In this document: one piece after another, positions 23,399 to 33,846 of the stretch
Layout: each line of letters begins with the position of its first letter
How positions within the stretch are numbered: position 1 is the first letter of the stretch
NCBI RefSeq assembly: GCF_905475395.1
Contig: NC_058342.1
Location: forward strand, 18,696,640 to 18,760,639
Length of the DNA stretch: 64,000 nucleotides
Source: Chrysoperla carnea
Taxonomy: Eukaryota; Arthropoda; Insecta; Neuroptera; Chrysopidae
Direction of reading: 5' to 3'
Notes under the pieces: generated by a model
Seen by the model: only the letters and a program-made list of their open reading frames with translations
Told to the model about the DNA's origin: nothing
The model's database searches: none
Position numbers and translations under genes: made by a program

Positions 23399-26300
23399 CC
23401 ACACCAGGCAAAAAATTATGGGCTTGTGTAAAGATCATTGAGTCCAAAAAAATATTCCCTATGGAGGTGCGCTACATTCATAAATTTAAAGAGGAATCTT
23501 GGAGTAAAAAAAAAAAGTACAAGCTTCAAGTACGAAGGAAAGTACTTAAAGGGATTGTTTTGTTCTTAGGGGGTAAGTAATCCTAAAAATTTTCACAGTA
23601 AAAAAGAAGATAATTATAAAATCATTTTCAGAAAATAGAATTGATGTTAAAAATAAAATTGATACGGGGAAGAGGATAAGCATTCCCACTGCAAAAACAA
23701 TAATAACTGCGTCGAGTGACACCGACCAAAGTGTCAACACGCCGAACTCACCAATACCCACCAGTAACGGGTTCATGAGTGAGGAGTGGATACAACACCA
23801 AATGGATAGCATCACACAGGTATGCATTTCATACATTTTATAAATATAAAGCAAATAATTGATTACATGGTTGGGTCATTCAAGCAAAATCTTAAGAAAT
23901 ATTCCAAAATTTTAATATAAGTAATTAAAAGCCTGAGAATACACACGCTGTTAAAATTTAAAGACAATTTAACACTCCTAACATGAGATCTTTGCAATTA
24001 ATTTTTTCTAGTAAAGGAGAGTTACCGTTTTTTCAAAAAAAAAAAACAAAACAAAAAAATCTTTAAAAATAAAATATAAAATTTTTCACCATATAGTTTC
24101 CCTAAAATATTAACTAAAATTACAATTTTTGTATAATTTAACAACAAATTTCGGACACTGTACAGTATTATATCAAAACACGAAATTCCATTTTTTCCAT
24201 TTTTTTCACAATAACACAAGTTGCTTCACAAAAGACGCTCTATCTCACAAACTAATTGACTTACAGACGTCAAATTTTGACACGAATCATTTGAAGGTTG
24301 GTACTATATAAAAATAATATGCATTTAATACTAGCGACGCCATATATGTGTCAGACCGGGGACTTATCAGCCAACCTATTATAAAGACATACCCTATTCT
24401 TAAACTCATAGGAATAACAACCTTCTATAGGCTCTATTTAAGCAACGTTTGAGAATAGTACAGATATCATTTGTATAGGAACTTTTTTAAGTCTCTGAAT
24501 ACGTACCTAAAATATTTACTATTTTTGCTGAAACACCATGTCTTAATATAAATTATAGGTATATATTTACACAATTCCAAATTGTTTGATTTGATTTATT
24601 TAAATTTATTAATAATTAGAAGCGACTTCACTTATAAGTATATATTTTATACTATTTTTCAGGGTGAAATGATCGATGAAATTGACGAGGAAACTATGAC
24701 AAATGTGGTTGATGCTCGGAGATATGTTGAGGCTGTCACCGAAGAAAATAGATTAATTCTAGAAGAAGATGTAAGTATTTATTCCTTAATTACTTATATT
24801 GTACACATATTATTCAGGGGCGTAGCTACCGCCGTATTTGCCGTATCAATTATACGGGGCCCCCGGACCACGGGGGCCCCCAAAGTGTGTAAGGAAAAAG
24901 AATAAAAACTTTCTAATTTATTTTATTTTACAAATGACAAAATTCTATAAAGCAATTCCTTTTTTTCCCGCCTTCAGCCCAGCATTCAGAATATTTTGAT
25001 CAAAGATGGAAATATTATTGCAAATTATATGACCAAGGAAAATTAACTGTAATACGAGAGTTGGGATGTTCCACTGGCTATAAGAATCCGAAATCTTCTG
25101 ATCAGACTGAAGGTGTCATATTACAACCGGAGAAACTCCTATCTTCTTCAAGCGAAGAGATATTAAACGCTTCCGGAAAACTGTCTGCTAAATACAGTAA
25201 AGACATCTCACTTAATCTTTGTGACCAATTAAAGGCTCTAAAAACATGCTTAAATTCTGAAATTAAAAAAATTTATTCCATTAAAGAACTCATTGAATTA
25301 TTGCTAGTAAAATTCAATAGTCTTGCATCCAGTTTTCCCGAGGTAATCACAGCATGCTTTTTATTCTTGACCCTTCCAGTTACAACCGCAATGGCAGAAA
25401 GAAGTTTTTCAAAATTAAAACTAATAAAAAATTACTTAAGAACTTCGATGGGACAAGAACGGCTGTCAGACATCTCACTATTGTCCATAGAGGCAGAATC
25501 TTTAGAAAAACTAAAATCATCATCAGCCATAAATGACTTAATAAATCAGTTTGCCGATAAAAAGGCAAGGAGAGTGAATATTTAAAATTCGATTTTTATT
25601 TGTAAAATGGGTAAATTATGTGATAAATAAATATTACTTCTCACAATATTTTTTTTCTTTTGTGAAAAATCTTTACCTCCATATAAGGGCCTCCAAAAAA
25701 ATTTTTATACGGGGCCCCGACAAGGCACGCTACGCCACTGATATTATTTGAATATTTTGAGGACTAATACAAAATTTGGTAAAAATGTTCGCTACATGTT
25801 AATTTTTGATGTAATAAGTGAATTCACAATCGGTGCTTGCTTTTTTCAAAAAGCGTAATTTTTTGAAACCGACTTGCTTACTAAAAACTGTACTTTATTT
25901 TAAAATAAGTCAACCGCCTTAATACTTTATTTTATTTTTATTTTATACCTTTTATTTAATTTTTTTATATTTATTTTGAAAATTATTCGATTCAAACACT
26001 TTCTAATTTTTACTGATTTCAAAAAATTAATAACGCAAATAAAAATTAAATATGTGGGTTCTTAATAACTTTTGTTTTTTTTTTTCCTTAGAGTCCAAAC
26101 GAAAACATTGAAAACATTGAGTCCAAACGAAAATATCAAGAATTGGAAGAGCGGTATCGCAAATTAGAAGAGCGATGCGAAAAGCTCGAAGAGGAGTTAC
26201 GTAGAAAAAATTTTATTGTTGGTAATGGATACATTTTTCTTTTATATTACATAGCTTAGTTACCATTTTATAATAACATTTAGTGTAATAATATAAAACA

Positions 26301-28478
26301 CAAAAAGTGTAAATTAATGAGCCGCAGAGAGTCACAATAGAAAATTCACACAGTATAGTATATCTTGCAAAAAGGGATTTAGAAAAAAAATAATCACAAC
26401 AATACTCCAGGTCTATAAAATTTTCGGTCTATTTTTCCCAATACATGCAAAAATACGAATTTTTTTCTATGTACAACGGGTTTCAAAATTTCTGAATAAG
26501 TTGGAGAGTGGGGCAAAAAGAACAGACGTGTTGTGTATTACAGTTACAGTTGACAGTAATATATTTATATATTCAAATTACAGTTTAGTAATTACTTAAA
26601 ATTCCAATTTTTATTTATAAATACATTAGAGTAAGCATGGATGTCGTCAAAAGGGGGGGGGGCTGCTGTTCATTTATTTCATTTTTTGCTTTATATTAAA
26701 TTGTTGAATAATAATATTAAATTATTTGTTTTCAGACAAGCACATAAGGCCGGTTGCTGCCAAAGTTGTTAAAAAAGAAGTTGGCAGTTTTGACCAGGAC
26801 ACGGGCCAGGTAAATAAAATTAATACTATAAATCAAACAATCTTAAATAGGAGATGAATTGACATAATACAGCTTTACCTTTTCGGTACTCAAAATTAAG
26901 ACTATTCAAAATGCAGAATTAGAATTTTAATGTATAGGTGTTACCTTATACACAGGGCTAAATAATTGCATACGTTGTTATCTGTTTGGAGAATTTATAT
27001 ATCAGGACAACAAAATTTAAATTATAATCTTTATAGAGAACCTACTTTCCGTATAAATTCGACAGAAATAGAATGTTACATAAGAATTTTACAAACGATT
27101 TTAGCCGAATTTAGTAAGTTTGCTTTTCCATAAAGCATAACATTCAAATAGAAATTTGTCGCTAGCACTAGCTAACCAGAAGAATACCATCAAATTTTAA
27201 CTACTTTCTAGCCCTATAATAATAAATTTAATTAATAACAAACTTTGCTACAACCCGTCAAAACCGTTGCTGAAAAAGTACATTCGAAATCTTTCTTTAC
27301 TCTTACAAATAAATATATCATTTTTGTTGATTTAATTTTTTAATCCCTTGTAGATTTATTTGGGTGAAAATGTGTCCATAGCGGAAGTGTTTGCTTCTTG
27401 GCTAAATCTAGCCAAGCCAGCACAATTTGTAAAAAAAATTACTAGAATTGTGTTTGGTGAAGAGGTGCTAAGAAGCAGCACCCTTTCTGGAAGGACGAGC
27501 AATCGCTCAAAAAAGGATATTCAACCGATGCGGTTGGATGATAAGAAATTAGCAATAATAACAGATATTTTTTCTTGGCTAAATCTAGCCAAGCCAGCAC
27601 AATTTGTAAAAAAAATTACTAGAATTGTGTTTGGTGAAGAGGTGCTAAGAAGCAGCACCCTTTCTGGAAGGACGAGCAATCGCTCAAAAAAGGATATTCA
27701 ACCGATGCGGTTGGATGATAAGAAATTAGCAATAATAACAGGTATTTTTACTTGGCTAAATCTAGCCAAGCCAGCACAATTTGTAAAAAAAATTACTAGA
27801 ATTGTGTTTGGTGAAGAGGTGCTAAGAAGCAGCACCCTTTCTGGAAGGACGAGCAATCGCTCAAAAAAGGATATTCAACCGATGCGGTTGGATGATAAGA
27901 AATTAGCAATAATAACAGGTATTTTTTCTTGGCTAAATCTAGACAAGCCAGCACAATTTGTAAAAAAAATTACTAGAATTGTGTTTGGTGAAGAGGTGCT
28001 AAGAAGCAGCACCCTTTCTGGAAGGACCAGCAATGGCTCAAAAAAGGATATTCAACCGATGCGGTTGGATGATAAGAAATTAGCAATAATAACAGGTATT
28101 TTTACTCGTTTTTGATAACAATGAATTAATTTGTTTGTAGTTATTATATATATATACAGTAGAACCTCGATAACTTGAACCTCGGTAACATAAAAACCTC
28201 TGTTACTTCAAAAAATACTATGTTCCCTTCCCATCAGAGCCCAAAACCTCTATAACTTAAAAGACGCAACCTCTATAACTTAAATAAATAATCTCTGTAT
28301 AGGCCCTCAGTAACTACATAGAAACATGTACATACCTCTATATTAACTAGGGTACATAGAAACATGTACATACCTCTATATTAACCTTTACCTAACATAG
28401 ACCCTTGATAACTTAAAACCTCTATAACTTAAAATATTTTGTGTTTCCCTTGAACTTTAACTTATCGAGGTTCTACTG

Positions 28479-28509
<31 letters not shown>

Positions 28510-29720
28510 AGATGCCTTTAAATTTTACTTGAACGAAAGATTTGAAGTAACGGAAAATGAAATATTAGCAGAATTAAAAAATATACCTAAATGGATAAGC
28601 AAACTGATTGCCGATATCAAGGATCCAAGTATGTATTGTTCATATAATATTTTATCAGTTCAATTTCAGGCAATTCAAATCTTAGAATAGCGTAGTACCT
28701 ACCTAAGGTCGCACTCATCGTCGGAAAATTTCGGATTGAATTTATTTTATTTTTTTGCATAATTCCGTTCTAAAAACATTTGATATTTTCTTCTAATAAT
28801 TTTTAAACCAAAAACGTATTTCTAGATTTTCTGATTATTTTTCATTAAAAAGGTCTCTAGTGAATTTTTTTGTAAAATTCACCAATTTCGAGATTTCAAA
28901 ACAAGGACGCCTTTCGAACAGACATATGACAAACAATTGCATTCCAATTTTTTTTTCTGATGAACTGTTTTACCATGTGTATGTATACATATATATATAT
29001 AACTGGGAGGGGAAGGGACGAAACCCCACCAAAATATGAGGAGTAGTTCTTAACATTGACTACAAACCTACCAAATTTGGATATGCACTGATGTCTCCTT
29101 TTGCGAATATAAAATAAAAATGATAAAATTTCTGAAAAAAATTTCATTTTTGACGCCATTTTGTTTTTTAAACATTGCACCACTCCGGGAAAGTAAAAAA
29201 TTTCAAAAAATACTTATTTTGATTTTAAAAGAAAAACCCCAAAGTTTCACTGCTCGAACTTTTAATCCATATAACTACATAAATGTGGAGGTAAAGAAGG
29301 GCCATCTTAATGTATCTTAATGTCACAAAAAATGCTCTTTTTACATATAATATTATATGTAATCTGATGCATTTTTTGTCCAATTGAGTATACCAAAAAG
29401 TGTACACAGAAAAGCATTAAATAAGGATGGCGTAGCTGTAGCAAAAGTGTAAGTTTTCAAAAAAATGCCCAAAGTAATAAGAGTTGGATAGAGATCTAAA
29501 CAAGTTATTAGAGAAGGATAGAGAAGTTTATATCGAATACTCTTTTACTATTCTAACTATTATATTTAATGCTATTTTGTAGACACTTTTTCAATGTGGT
29601 ATGCATGTCTCTTACAAGCTGGCGCGAATGCATAAGTTATAATTCTACCAAAAGTCAGTTAACGCGGTCAAGAAGTTTTCATTTCAAGAAGCAGCAATGA
29701 AGTTGGTGCCTGAATTATGA
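23399..29720 (+). CDS. BEN-domain protein gene, eight exons seen, 5' end missing
   Basis: Exons with matching phases and GT...AG borders: 23399-23572, 23632-23819, 24663-24770, 26092-26221, 26736-26809, 27354-28095, 28512-28628 and 29659-29720 (stop). Exon 1 starts 'TPGKKLWACVKIIESKK', resembling the N-terminal module of insect BEN proteins. Exon 4 encodes a charged coiled coil ('ELEERYRKLEERCEKLEEEL'). Exon 6 begins 'IYLGENVSIAEV' and enters a BEN domain ('FVKKITRIVFGEEVLRSSTL', '...DDKKLAIIT'), which exon 7 completes ('DAFKFYLNERFEVTENE'). BEN domains bind DNA and chromatin partners, so a nuclear role is inferred. The oddity is that exon 6 holds the BEN core four times in tandem (177-bp units). 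The initiating ATG is upstream and not identified. Introns hold a hAT fragment and a pogo MITE. Such genes are often multicopy in insects, so a mobile or lineage-expanded origin is possible. Confidence 0.8.
24815..25740 (+). mobile_element. hAT transposon fragment with 8-bp duplication, in BEN-gene intron
   Basis: The ends are CAGGGGCGTAGC and, reverse-complemented on the right, CAGTGGCGTAGC, typical hAT tips. The perfect 8-bp target duplication ATATTATT lies at 24807-24814 and 25741-25748. The 926-bp length shows an internal deletion. It sits in the intron between exons 24663-24770 and 26092-26221 and does not touch splice sites. Confidence 0.93.
25061..25585 (+). pseudogene. hAT transposase C-terminal dimerisation fragment
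   Basis: The frame ends with 'TTAMAERSFSKLKLIKNYLR' and 'MGQERLSDISLLSIE', the hAT-family C-terminal dimerisation region (Dimer_Tnp_hAT), in the form found in ZMYM1-like/TTF-zinc-finger hATs. The catalytic DDE/RNase H core and N-terminal zinc finger are absent, so it cannot transpose itself. The first residues of the frame (before about residue 20) probably lie at the deletion junction. Confidence 0.85.
27397..28104 (+). repeat. Four in-frame 177-bp tandem repeats inside the BEN exon
   Basis: Copies start at 27397, 27574, 27751 and 27928 and are nearly identical, including synonymous sites. The differences I see: D for G at the first junction (27565), T/S at junctions, and in copy 4 'LDKP' for 'LAKP' and 'SNGS' for 'SNRS'. 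Each unit ends with the exon's splice donor context 'AACAG|GTATTTTT'. This context is intact at 27742, 27919 and 28096, but at 27565 the GT is AT. As 177 is a multiple of three, read-through gives repeated BEN cores of 59 residues each. Confidence 0.95.
28157..28478. mobile_element. pogo/Tigger MITE in BEN-gene intron
   Basis: The inverted ends are CAGTAGAACCTCGATAA (left) and its complement (right, ending 28478), with TA at 28155-28156 and 28479-28480 inside (TA)n. Internally there are many 'cctctataacttaaa' motifs and two copies of a roughly 35-bp segment ('ggtacatagaaacatgtaca' region and its repeat). End sequence and TA target are those of pogo/Tigger. No ORF. Confidence 0.9.
29397..29595. 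mobile_element. Partial copy of the 11087-11379 MITE family, in BEN-gene intron
   Basis: It shares with the 11.1-kb MITE the inner motifs 'aagcattaaataa', 'tagcaaaagtgt', the 'ttggatagaga' blocks and 'aatgct...gtagacactttt', but lacks the outer GGAGTGTAGAG tips. It lies upstream of the last BEN-gene exon. Confidence 0.6.
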
Positions 29721-29759
29721 AGAAATTTTTTAAAATTACATTATGTATATTATTTATTT

Positions 29760-30370
29760 AAATATTTATTTATTTGTTTTATTGTTTTTTATAAGTTATG
29801 TATATATTATTATATCCTTAAATTTTTTTGAATTATAAAAATGTTTATAATTATATGAATTATACTTTATTTTAACCAAATTTCGATTTAGTTTGAAGTA
29901 TCACGAATTACTAAAACTTTTAGTGGAAGGTAATACATATATGTTGTTTCATTTAATTAAAACGGCATACTAATTTGTGAACTGTAACACTCTTATTTAA
30001 ATATCATTGACATTACATTACATAGACTGAGTGTCAAACGATTTTAAGCGTGCCAAAATCTGTACTACTGTACTACTGACATGCCATCTAAGTTTATTTT
30101 TAAGTACCAGTAAACATCGATTCAGAGGTTTCTCTCTGATCGGTCCATGTGTAATTTCCAGAACCTAAAAATCTTTGACAACTATACATTCATGTTTTAA
30201 CGAAAAATAATGTAAATTTAAAGTTTTTTTAATGATTGTTTACATTTTATTCTGATAACACATGATAATTAATATTACAATTTTATTCTCATAGATATTT
30301 TATGTTTTAACACACATAGGTTAAAAAAAAAGGAAAAACTAATCTAACATTTAGTTTTATTAGTAACTTA
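29760..30370. other. Non-coding stretch with a MITE end
   Basis: AT-rich; contains a left end of the CATAGACTGAG family at about 30014-30060 whose right end was not found. Confidence 0.45.
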
Positions 30371-30380
30371 ATTTTTTTTA

Positions 30381-30790
30381 AAGATGTATTTCTTTGTTTT
30401 TTGTGAGGTGCTCAACGGTACCAGAAAGTTTGGTCGATGACAGTACAAAAATATTCAAATGGCCCCCTAAAAACGAAAATTCGACAATTGCTCTTAAAAA
30501 AAGCAATGAACACCAAGAGTAATTGGCTGCAGAAGAAATATACAAGGCTGCTTGGACCATACAGTACGTTCACTATTATTGTAGCAAATTAATGTTTATT
30601 ATGAAAAATTAACAAAACTAATCGATGTTAAAAACAATTATGTAATACTTTGAGCTCTATGTTGAAAGCAAAATTTATTAATTCCCAGATTTTTTATCTT
30701 AACTTAAAATTTGGTTCTTTTAGAAACCTTTGATGTAGCAAGACAAGTAGAAATGGCTGCTATTAACTAATCAACTAGTGATGAAACATC
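30381..30790 (+). pseudogene. N-terminal exons of a DUF4806-family gene
   Basis: Two exon-like stretches. The first, 30381-30562, contains 'STVPESLVDDSTKIFKWPP' and, after a one-base slip in the A-run near 30500, 'NWLQKKYTRLLGPY'. A GTACGT donor follows. The second starts after 'cttttag' at 30722 and continues 'KTFDVARQVEMAAIN', so the splice joins GPY to KTF in frame. The KWPP and 'GPY.TF..AR' pattern is that of the N-terminal module of insect DUF4806 proteins as I recall it. A TAA right after AIN and the slip make it a pseudogene. The C-terminal DUF4806 part lies at 36262-36657, beyond several insertions. Confidence 0.6.
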
Positions 30791-31740
30791 CTTTGTGAAT
30801 ATCCTGATCCTTTTTGCAGACGATACAACCGTACTATTCCACGAAAAGACAGAGGATAGTCTTTTATTAAATATGGAACATTTATGGAATGGAACATTTG
30901 ATCTGTTAGACAACTGGTACCAAGACAACTCACTCAAACTAAACGTTGATAAAACACGACTGTTGTTTATGAGAAATAACATCAGGTAGGTAACCCTAGA
31001 CAAAATGTCAAAAACTATTAGTGCATCAGATCATGCCAAATTTCTTGGTTTGTACATAGATAAGAACCTAAACAATACTCTACATATAGATAATCTAGCG
31101 AAAAAAATTTCTAAATTAACTTATCTACTGTACAAATTAAGGGATATAGTGCCACTGAAAATTGTACTTCAAACCTATTATGCGTATATCCACTCCAATA
31201 TTAGGTATGGAATATTGTTTTGGGGAAACTCGGTTAACATAGACAAAATATTGAAAATACAAAAGCGTTGTGTGCGAATAATGGTCAATGCTAAGCCAAG
31301 CGAACATGCAAAGCCAATTTTTAAGAATCTGAAAATTTTGACTGTGATTGACACATTTATTTTAGAAAGCGCTCTCTTCGTAAAAAATAATGTGAATCTA
31401 TTTGAGAGCCACCATTTCGAACATGCCCATGACACAAGACACAAGCAAAATATGGTAGTTATGCAAACTTCAAAAGCATATATAGATAATGGTGTGCTGA
31501 ACACCTGTATACGTATATATAACAAAATACCCAAAGAAATACGAAAACTAAACGTAACATTGTTTAAAAAAGTTCTAAAAAATTTTTTATTGATAAATAA
31601 CCATTACACCCTTGATGAGTTTATGATGAATGAATTTGCTTATAGTACACATTGAACTATATATCTTGTATTTGACGTGTTCTATGTACTTTGTACAAAA
31701 TTTAAGAATAAATAAATATTATTATTATTATTAATATTGA
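30791..31740 (+). mobile_element. 3' end of a non-LTR retrotransposon (RT fragment with TTA tail)
   Basis: The first frame (to 30989) contains 'ILFADDTTVLF', the YADD-type catalytic motif of reverse transcriptase. The second frame (31005-31655) continues with 'HAKFLGLYIDKNLNN', the conserved block after the catalytic site, and 'ILKIQKRCVRIM', typical of the C-terminal connection region of jockey/CR1-like LINEs. A frame break lies near 30990-31000. After the stop come AATAAATAAA and (TTA)n at about 31690-31740, a LINE 3' tail. The 5' part (endonuclease and N-terminal RT) is missing, as in ordinary 5'-truncated insertions. Confidence 0.88.
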
Positions 31741-31783
31741 TAATAAGGAGAAGAATCCACCCAAGCGCGAGGGAAAAGTACCT

Positions 31784-32390
31784 TTGCGTTACCAAAATCC
31801 GAGGAGAAACAAAATAATGTCGCAGCTAAAAGAAATAAAAGATGAAAATAAATATGTAAGAGAAAAGAATGAGGAATTAGAAAATTTGCTGGCGGAACAA
31901 AATAGAACAATTGTTAAAATGCAAGTGGAAATGAACAAAAATAACATAGTTATTATTGGCCATGATAAGCAGAATAAAAATGAAACGACACTGGAAGAAG
32001 AAGTTATTACTCTTTTCCAAGACCAATTGAATGTAAATATTAACAAAACAGATATTGATGAAGTTTTTCGATTAGGAAAAGATCCAAAAGCTCCTATCAA
32101 AGTAAAGTTTACAAGTTTTAAGACGAAGCAAGATATATGTAAAAATCGCAGGATGCTGAAAGGAACAAAAATTTTTATTAACAACGATCTACCACGATAA
32201 ATAAGAATGAAACTAGGAAAAGAAAGATCTAAACTGAAAGAGCAATTAAATGTAAAGAAGAAAAGAAATAAACCAGATCATCACACTTTCATAAGAAGGA
32301 GATAGTCAAACTTACGGAATTCAACCTGAATACAAGAAAAGCAGAGAAGGACAAAGTATTTCAAAATTTAGAAAAAATTAAGCAATAAAA
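31784..32390 (+). pseudogene. LINE ORF1-like coiled-coil/RRM fragment
   Basis: The frame to 32200 has a coiled coil ('LKEIKDENKYVREKNEELEN') then 'NNIVIIGHD', 'VFRLGKDPKAPIKVKFTSF' and 'NRRMLKGTKIFINNDLPR'. This is the order seen in ORF1-type proteins (coiled coil, RRM-like, C-terminal domain) of LINEs and related endonuclease-reverse transcriptase ORFs in arthropods. After a stop at 32198-32200 the text continues lysine-rich to about 32390 with breaks. It directly follows the tail of the LINE at 30791-31740; whether the two are one family is not clear. Confidence 0.65.
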
Positions 32391-32819
32391 CAAATTATCC
32401 CTATGTAGTTAATAAGTATAAATTAGTTTTTTGGAATATAGAAGGACTTTTCTCTTAATTAAACAATTACGATATTATAGTATATATAAGTTATTTTAAA
32501 AATTTGATGTTTTAGTTTTGATTAAAACTTGATCAGCAAAAGATAAACCGTAGGAAATTGAACCGTAGGAATTGATTTAATAGTATTGTAAATGTGGGAA
32601 AAGGTTATTCAATCGAGGTAGAAATCCTGAGGGAATTGCAATATATTATAAATATAGTTTAGAAGGTACAGAAATTTTAAGCGATTTGAATAAAGTTTTG
32701 TGGGGTAAAAATAAGTTTTAAGAGCAGAAATGTTTATTATTACATAGTTTCCGAGGAGTCATTACGACGATAATGAAGAAGGTGTAGTATTTATTTACAA
32801 TATACGATTATAACAATAA

Positions 32820-33345
32820 TTACAAATTAATGATAATAACCACAGTCATAAGAGCCTTCCTGAAAACAAGTTTTATTATAAGGCCACTAAAGTCGTTGCC
32901 GATACTGATGATTTGTTAGAAACTCACCCCTTAAATTATGGTAGTTTTTTTGACGACTCAGACAACAATCATTTAAAAGACGACGAAGAGAATAATAAAA
33001 AGATATCGGTGATTACTGTTGAAGCCGTTGGTAAGTATTCCACAAATCTCATTGTTATATGTTTAAAGTTCATCATGCCAAATTTAATAATTATTTTGCT
33101 TCTATATAGATTTACCCTTTGTGCCTACTAAAACTGGTAAAAGTTTGACAATTGCTCAAGCTCAACAACATTTTTTTATTAACAAAATAATGGAAGTAAT
33201 GATGATAACAAGAACAATAATTAATTTAGCTCAAGCAGACATTGCTTCTAAAGACAAGATGCTTAATGAGGTCATAAATCTGAATGACGATGAAAAAACG
33301 GTGATTACTAACAATTATGGAACTCAGCCTGGTTCTGAGGGATAA
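32820..33345 (+). pseudogene. Two-exon gene fragment of unknown function
   Basis: An open frame from 32820 to 33030 (acidic, 'GSFFDDSDNNHLKDDEE') ends at a good donor (G|GTAAGT). An acceptor at 33118-33119 leads to 33120-33345, and the join restores 'EAVDLPFVPTKTGKSLTIAQ' in frame to a stop. An 80-90-nt intron is therefore likely (33031-33119). I do not recognise the protein. Position and strand fit a middle part of the broken DUF4806-family gene whose ends are at 30.4 and 36.3 kb, but this is inference. Confidence 0.45.
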
Positions 33346-33846
33346 AAACAAAATACTACCAAACGATTGGATGCGCCCAGTGTTAGCATAGTTGGCCGAC
33401 AGGATTATGTGTTCATGGCCGTAAAATTATCGTTTTTTTTTTCAATTTATCGTACCAAGAGAAAATTTTTTTTAAAGCCTATTTATGTGAGCTATGTTAA
33501 TTTTTAATAAGCAAAATAGTAAATAAACAATATTTAATTACAAAACAATATTTATTTTTCAATAAATTAGAAAGGCATAGACGTCTCACTTATTATTAAC
33601 AGCTGCATGTCGATTAAAGCTAGATCAAATGTCTTGACAATTAGACACTATACTTTGGGTCGTCAATTCTAATGAAACTCCAAGCTCTGCACAAATGTCT
33701 TCAAGTCTTGTTCTTAATGTTTTGCCTGACTTTGCTATCAAGAATTTTGAATCATTAACGCAGTTTAATCAACTGTTACTGAACAATAAAGAAGCACATA
33801 CACAATACGTAAAAACATTTAAGCTCAATATTTTTGGTTGATTTAT

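Noticed and set aside
31178-32184. Long minus-strand frames opposite the LINE segments
   Set aside because: Shadows of the plus-strand reverse transcriptase and ORF1-like frames, which carry recognisable motifs.
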